The notes under the pieces were generated by a model. The model ran no database searches. It was not told where the DNA came from and was given only the letters and a program-made list of their open reading frames with translations. Both the position numbers and the translations under genes were made by a program. Source: Lactarius indigo (Eukaryota; Basidiomycota; Agaricomycetes; Russulales; Russulaceae). Taken from it: DNA of 64,000 nucleotides. Position 1 is the stretch's first letter. Every line of letters begins with the position of its first letter. Positions 58,234-64,000 of this stretch are shown piece after piece. Location of the stretch: the NCBI GenBank assembly GCA_025766275.1, contig JAFKAC010000028.1, forward strand, positions 1-64,000, given 5' to 3'.

Positions 58234-59967
58234 ATGCGCTTTCTTGCCACAATCCAGAATGTGCCCATGTTTTATCATGAGCACTGGCAAGCCCAATTTG
58301 ATGACCTGTATTAATAACTGCGACACATTCATAGGTCTAGTCCAAACAGTGGAAAAGCTTCAAAAGAAATATACCACCATCTCCAGCGGGACATCCATGT
58401 GTATCATCTGCAACCAAGGGGAGGGATGTTACGCCCTAGCAGGGGCGTGGGTTCTGGAGGTTCTAAATCACACAAGTATCAAGCGAAGACCTCTGTTGTC
58501 TTATTGCTATGAAATACAAGTGGCGAAGGTGTGGCACAAGGTGCAACACTACTCTGTAATGTAGGACTCCTCGTCTGAAGTGTCTGACACTTCTCTACAC
58601 TTGATCTTGCTAGTGCACAGAGTATAACAGGTGTGACGTGTTGATATAGTTCAACTGCAAAGACTTCGAAGTGTCTGGGTTAGGGACTGAGGTAGGGGAT
58701 GCACAAGAAGAGGGAGATAAGGCGAAGTCACACCAAAGTACGAAGGCAAGGTTGCTAGATTGCAAACAAAGCCAAGTCTGGCTTCCTACGGTCTACAGTA
58801 CAGGTTTATATAGGACGAGGTTCCAAACAACACGAACACAGGCCCACACAGAAGCAAAGAAACTAAATGGAGGAAAGAGACATTCGGATCAAGACAAGTA
58901 GCGCCACTAACAGGAGTAGCTCCTTTGGGTAACAAGGTATGGGACAGAAGGAGAAAGAACAAGATGAGAACACACTGTAATTGAGGTCCAAAGCGTTGGA
59001 TCATAACAAGGGAGGTGTTCTTGTCTGATTGTATGTTGTCATTTTCTCCTTGCCGCAGCTTTTTTCTCTGAACAGAATCCATGCCAGAAGGATCCACATA
59101 GGTGCTCTTCACTGAGTACTGCATCCTCTTCCAATCCAATAACGAGATCACCCCAAAGGCGTGAATGAAGTCATCATGAAGCTCGCAGAGAAGAAATATG
59201 TGCCTGTCCTGTCCTTCAAGATATTTCACATGACGCAAATGGGTCGTCGGGTCGAGGTAGCACACGACATGCGCACAGAGGTGATGAAGCCAGCGGACAT
59301 AGCCTTGCTCACGGAGCCGCACTGCCTAGAACCCAATGTACGTCCCTTTTGTATTTACTTGAGGGGAAAAAATAGTGCATACTGAAGGAAGCTTCCCAAT
59401 TGTAGGTTCAGATCATGCTCCACCGCTCACGAAGATGCACAGTGTCGTCGAGCGGATGCAGAACCTGTCAGATGTCATAGCAGTGTGCACCAACTCGTCT
59501 GGCTGCCTCCAACTCTCTGCTAGCACTAAAGCCGTTAAAGTGGACATCACCAGGAACAATTGTTCACATCCCCGGATGAGTGAGTTATCTGTCCATTGGG
59601 ATTACCTTTTTTACTGAGAAGGTCTTCTCACATTTTGTAGCCAGAGACAACCCGTCGCAGGCTCATGCTGGTGCAGAAGGTGAGAGAAGGGAAGAAGGTG
59701 GAGAACATGAACCCCCTGATGTGACACACCTGTTCAGTGGCTCGTGCAGTGGTATGTGCATAGTCTCTTGAAATTCCTAAATGTCCATGCCGTGTCCAAA
59801 ACAACTATTGCATGTATGCAGAGCCTCCTTCCTCAGAACCCTCGGTGACTAACTATAGACTCTCAGCCATATTGGGACAATGTCTGATCCTTTTTGTCTA
59901 CACCAGGGACTCGGCTGATATTGGTGGGGTGCTCACGTTCTACATCCCCTCCGTGCTCGACGACTGA
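58234..59967 (+). pseudogene. HUS1: HUS1 second copy, decayed and interrupted
   Basis: Clear duplicate of the intact HUS1 at 39698-40878, from MRFLATIQNVPMFY to the end GGVLTFYIPSVLDD with stop 59965-59967. Damage: the first intron donor GT is now AT (after TTTTATC near 58273), about 500-630 bases are inserted after the codons for CNQGEG, about 60 bases are lost in the NLPTDALSTALRSAS region, and many substitutions change conserved residues. A large share of changes turn CG into TG or CA, the pattern of methylated-CpG decay. Not expected to make a clamp subunit. Confidence 0.93.
58427..58934 (+). mobile_element. solo-LTR-like insertion in the HUS1 pseudogene
   Basis: 508 bp beginning TGTTACG and ending GTAACA, the same end pattern and nearly the same length as the 511-bp chromovirus LTR but a different internal sequence. 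Flanking five-mers AGGGA and AGGTA match at four of five positions. It contains a TTTATATAGG box near 58806. It starts exactly where similarity to the intact HUS1 stops. Probably a solo LTR of a related gypsy family; the right border is less certain because HUS1 similarity resumes only near 59060. Confidence 0.55.
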
Positions 59968-62712
59968 AAGTACTGAATGACCATACAAGCAAGGCATAAT
60001 TATTAAATTATTATATTGAACGTATGTGCCCTACTCTAACAACAGTTCCTCAGATGGTTCTTGATGAAAGATGATTCACAGTTCTGATATTGTGCCTTTG
60101 CAATGTTATGCGCCACGATTTCCCTTTCCGATGCTCAGTTCTCTTGTTTTCAACCTGCCCACAAGGCAGTGGCTACCATAGAGGAGTTGCGTCAGGGCTG
60201 AAGGGATTGGCCCGCATTTTGAATTTGTCGTGGGTGTAATTGTCCGGCCTCGGCCGAAGGACACCGAAGGCCGGCTTGACGAGTTCATCGTCTCCTGATT
60301 ACATAATCCCGAGGTTCCGTTTTGCTTGACGCCTTCACTCGTCCACGTCAACGATGTCTGCCGTCTTCACCACCTCTTGACAGGTTTTCATCCTCAACGG
60401 CCTGCCGAAACCCCCTGCGTACTGCATATACGCCCAGCTCACAATTGCACTACTACCTCCTGCACCGTCGCTGCTTTCGCATCATCACCACCACCCTCAA
60501 TCCCCGGAGCCAAGCGCACACTTCCCCGTCATCCCTCGAAGCTCCGGCATCTCCCTCAGAAAGCGCGTTCAAGGCACTCTCGCCGCTCTCGGCTTGAGCA
60601 GCGCATGCAGACGGTGTACCACTTGCACACACCTGAGGCCGCTGGCATGACCCTCACCGTGAGGGAACTCGCCGAGGTGGAAAACGTGCTCGCGAGCGCA
60701 GTGCGGATGGTGGGACAGCAGAGAGCGGAACGCAAGGCCCCGCACGGGTTTGTGGTGGTTGGATCGAAGGTTGGGTCACGGTGACTGTCTAGGTCTGTGC
60801 CTGTCTTCGCTCCATTCCGATGCCAACAACGTCAAGGGTAACGATATGGGAGCGCTCATTTAAGTCCATAGTCATACCGTTAAGGTTTGTACCGTCGCCC
60901 CAGAGGAATTCTTATTTATGCTCATGTAGACCAATCGTCCTCGCTTATATTCATCGGCCTTACCTTGTCTCATTCCCAAAGGTTTGCTAAAAGAAAGAGA
61001 GACATCGAGGACGGTATTTACAACACTACTTACACGCATATAATCACATTTCATTATTGATATGTCCCCTACCCTCTAGTCGAAAGAGGTGCAGCTAGGT
61101 GAGGCCCTCGCGACAGCATCGATATTCGAACACTGCAGATATACAGCACGTGCGAGTAGGAAGCCAATGCCTGCACGTAACGGTCTTAATCAGTGAATCG
61201 GACGACAGCAATTGAGAACGAGAAGCACCAGGTCGGCTGCTCATCGACTCGTGAGCGAGGCACCATCAGCATGACGTCGGAAACCCTGCTGCCGCGCACG
61301 GGTGAGTCGTCACATCTCCCCGAATTGTGAGACCAAATGAGAGTCAGAACATCTCTGAGACATAGACACACTCACGTACCAGCTGGGATTAATATGCCCT
61401 CCTCACCATTACCTCGGGCGGGACGAGACACGTGCACGGGTAGCTGGGAGCCTTGTGTCGGGTCGGTATGGTCGCTGTCATCTCGTGCAACCGACGACCA
61501 TCTTCGGTCGAGCCGGTTTGCGTTCGTCACGGTCGGAAAGTGTGTTAGGTTGGCGACCTCAGCGAGCTTTGCGCGACCTTCCCTAGTATGTGCGATGGCA
61601 ACGAATTGATGAACGAGAAGGACAAAAAGATTTGGAGTTGGAGAAGAACGTACAGGGTCACGAACAGCGAAATGACATCCAATTTTCCGAGGATGGTTTG
61701 TAGCAGGACCGCCCAGTAAGTGACGAAAGATGCCTAGGGTTTACACGTGAGTGAGGTCGGCCCTTGAATTTGTTGACATCGTGACATACCCCGCATATGC
61801 GTGCAATTAAAGCAGCCAGAGAGCAGGGCGGGGGCAGGCGCAAGGCAGGATCGCCGATTCCCAGGTGATACTGATGAGCTGTGATAGCACTTGATTACCC
61901 ATGAGCAGGCCAATCCACCCCGTGTGAGAACGTGGCGCATGACCTTGCGAAACCGCTTTGTGTATACATAGAACGAGACCGGATGAGAAATACGAAAACT
62001 GCGATGCGGAGGCGGATTGGGTCGGGATTGGTCACTGCTGTATAAAGCTCACGCGAGTCGCGGCTCACGAATGCCAGTGACGAAAATGTCTATAGCTTGA
62101 CGATCGAGCGTCAACAGACCACGATTTGTTTATTGGTTTCGAAAGGACCTCACCTGCAGAGAAAGCCAAACAGGCGGCGACTGGAGACCCGCAGTCAGAC
62201 GGGACGAATAACGCAGTGAGATAGCCCACGTAAACAGCCTTGGCAAAAGGTTGTGCCGCCATATACGATAAATATGATGATGAAGATACCTATGAATGAT
62301 GCCACGCCCCAGCAATTAGATACCAAGACCGTTCACCATACAGCGTAAGGTATTCTCATGGAGTCCGAGCCATAGTGCGAACGCCAATAGGCGGAAGAAA
62401 TGTCACGGTGACAGCAGCTACGTCGGATGTCATCAGCTCCCATTGGGATGAGGACAAATTTGGAAGATACTTTGAGCCAGACAAAGATGAGGGTTGTAGA
62501 ACGTAACATGTACTAGTAGTATTTATGATAGCCTACAAAGGACTTAGGACTCGTGACTCTCATGAGACCTTCGGTCTCGTGACCTTCTTGGAGCTGCGAC
62601 CTAAACGCCAGTGGGCTGCACAAGCTGCAGCGCAGCCAGACCGTCGCATATACCGTGTCCGCTTGCAACTTCCAGGCATTCTTTTCGAACACCAATACAC
62701 CAACCCTCTCAA
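59968..62712. other. duplicated spacer plus unassigned hydrophobic coding traces
   Basis: 60120-60430 resembles the spacer after the intact HUS1. Past about 60850 similarity ends and about 1.6 kb is extra compared with the first copy. On the minus strand there are membrane-helix-like stretches (SFVTYWAVLLQTILGKLDVI near 61740-61660, GVASFIGIFIIIFIVYMAA near 62310-62250) in different frames with stops between. I do not recognise the family; a decayed membrane-protein gene is the simplest reading. Similarity to the NLR 2 upstream region returns near 62540. Confidence 0.35.
62566..62580. promoter_or_regulatory. short inverted repeat upstream of NLR gene 3
   Basis: GAGACC-TTC-GGTCTC, a perfect six-base-pair stem with a three-base loop, followed by GTGACCTTC, as upstream of NLR 2. 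It is kept in both copies although nearby sequence has changed. Confidence 0.4.
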
Positions 62713-64000
62713 ATGTCTAACTTTCAATCCATTCTCGATGCTCTAGACAAATACGCTGAACAGACCGGAATAAATCTAAAAGACAATCCGATCGCGGACA
62801 AGCTCAACGGCTGTGATTCTCCTGGTGCAGTCCTCCTCCTACTCCAAGACAACATCAAAGCGTTTAAAGACTATCGCGACCAAAATCGGAAGTTCATCGA
62901 TTGCCTCAGCCCGGTAGTACACTTCGTTCATGTCTTCTCTGCAGTTCTTGGTGAGGCAGCTTGTCCGGTGAGCCGCGAGCTGTCATTTCTATTTTTTTCA
63001 TAAGTATTTCTCAACAAGGTACCATTCCAGCCCACAAAACTAATCTTCGTCGGCATCGATGTCCTCTTCACCGTGCGTCATTTCAAGTTCCTTATTCATT
63101 GACCGACTTAATTTGGTACCCGACTAATCTCAGGCGGCTGATGGAGTCAGCGCGAGCTATGATGCCCTCCTTGAACTCTTCGAGTCCATCGGAAGCTTCC
63201 TCAAACGTCTCCATGTCTACAGCGAGATCCCTTTGGACCCTTTGATGACAGATATAGTAGTGAAGATAATGGCCGAGTTGATTTTGATACTTGCCCTGGC
63301 GAAGAAACAAATCCATCGAGGACGACTCAGTAAGCGGGTACTTATTATAACTATCAGCGACAACATCTGAACGCATTTCAGAGCAATTTGCAAAAAAGTT
63401 GATGGGGGATAGCGAGATCGAGAGCATACTGAAGAGATTGGACAGACTTACGCAAGACGAGGCCCGCATGACGGTGGCGCAGACCTTGGCTGTCGTTCAT
63501 GGTCTCTTGAATAATATGAAGGTGGTCATGGACGGTGCGTCAAGCTTCGTATCGACTTCAAAACATCTGATTAGACAGTTCTCTGTATAGGTGGCGAGGC
63601 GTCAATAAGTGCAATCCACCGGACTCTTGGTACGTTTTGTGGTTATGCGTGAGTCGGCTTTCTCTGATCTTATGTGGATTGCTAGTCACCATGCAAGAGG
63701 TTGCGAACGAGATTAACAAAATGAAGCGTGCGTCGTCTCGTCCGCTCTTGGTACTCTAGGGTGAATTGCATCCTCAGGCAACCAGTTACAAAAGGATGCT
63801 AGAAACTGGGTCACACCTCCAGACCCGTCTCAAAATCACGTCATCGCACGAAGAATCCACTCTGGTGAATCCGCAGCGTGGTTTACCCGCGGCGCCACCT
63901 TCGACAAGTGGAACCTGATGGGCGGCCTTCTGTGGATACATGGTAAACGTGCGTAGTTTCCGTGCCTCCCCGGATATCTTTTTCGGCCCGTTGATGGAAG
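62713..64000 (+). CDS. NLR-like STAND protein 3, cut by the right window edge
   Basis: Third paralogue. Start MSNFQSILDALDKY at 62713; exons and intron borders match NLR 2 through the N-terminal domain (YAEQTGINLKDNP, VPFQPTKLIFVGID, GVSASYDALLELFESIGSF, MGDSEIESILKRLDRLTQDE), the short helix exons (GEASISAIHRTL; VTMQEVANEINKMK) and the linker TPPDPSQNHVIARRIHSGES with WFTRGATFDKWNLMG. No stop or frameshift in the visible part. The window ends in the intron before Walker A, so whether NACHT and ankyrin parts follow cannot be seen. The first exon differs from NLR 2 at about 11% of bases by eye, the linker region at under 2%. Confidence 0.9.

Noticed and set aside
1..64000. CRISPR arrays, bacterial operons, phage or plasmid features
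   Set aside because: No spaced short repeats, and the intron-rich genes are fungal.

Overview
This window is nuclear DNA of a filamentous fungus, almost certainly a mushroom-forming basidiomycete (Agaricomycetes). Genes are split by many short GT-AG introns (about 45-80 nt). The gene set (HUS1, Ku70, GRX3/4-type glutaredoxin, PTPA, SPX phosphate transporter, APSES regulator) is fungal. The NACHT proteins carry the long helical N-terminus and linker typical of Agaricomycete NLR-like proteins, and the retrotransposon is a chromodomain-bearing Ty3/gypsy element.

Left part (1-32.99 kb), a housekeeping arm: M1 aminopeptidase (minus, cut by the window edge), Maf-type nucleotide pyrophosphatase (minus), PP2A activator PTPA (plus), ornithine decarboxylase (plus), APSES/Xbp1-like transcription factor (plus), SPX-domain low-affinity phosphate transporter (plus), Ku70 (minus), and succinate dehydrogenase cytochrome b subunit SDH3 (plus, divergent from Ku70). 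Long spacers between them (up to about 4 kb) hold no gene I can support. Most genes were rebuilt exon by exon. The aminopeptidase and SDH3 show apparent one-base indels.

Right part (33-64 kb), a dynamic arm: three paralogous NLR-like genes (helical 'goodbye'-like N-terminus, NACHT NTPase, ankyrin repeats) at 33.2-37.7 (minus), 41.8-46.7 (plus) and 62.7-64 kb (plus, cut by the window edge). A divergent glutaredoxin/HUS1 pair sits between the first two. The block HUS1 + NLR is duplicated: the second HUS1 (58.2-60.0 kb) is a decayed pseudogene, while the third NLR is open. Between the copies lie a complete Ty3/gypsy chromovirus (47.34-55.16 kb; two 511-bp LTRs, TAAAC target duplication), a GUP1-like MBOAT pseudogene, and two solo-LTR-like insertions.

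The most interesting signals are: (i) the NLR cluster, with a sharp change in divergence along the second and third copies; (ii) the chromovirus, with a predicted self-priming site, a perfect -1 slippery heptamer, a long unexplained tail after the chromodomain, and a catalytic Asp-to-Asn change in its protease; (iii) CpG-to-TpG/CpA changes as the apparent mutation signature: all five LTR differences, the protease change and much of the HUS1 pseudogene decay fit loss of methylated CpG in duplicated DNA.
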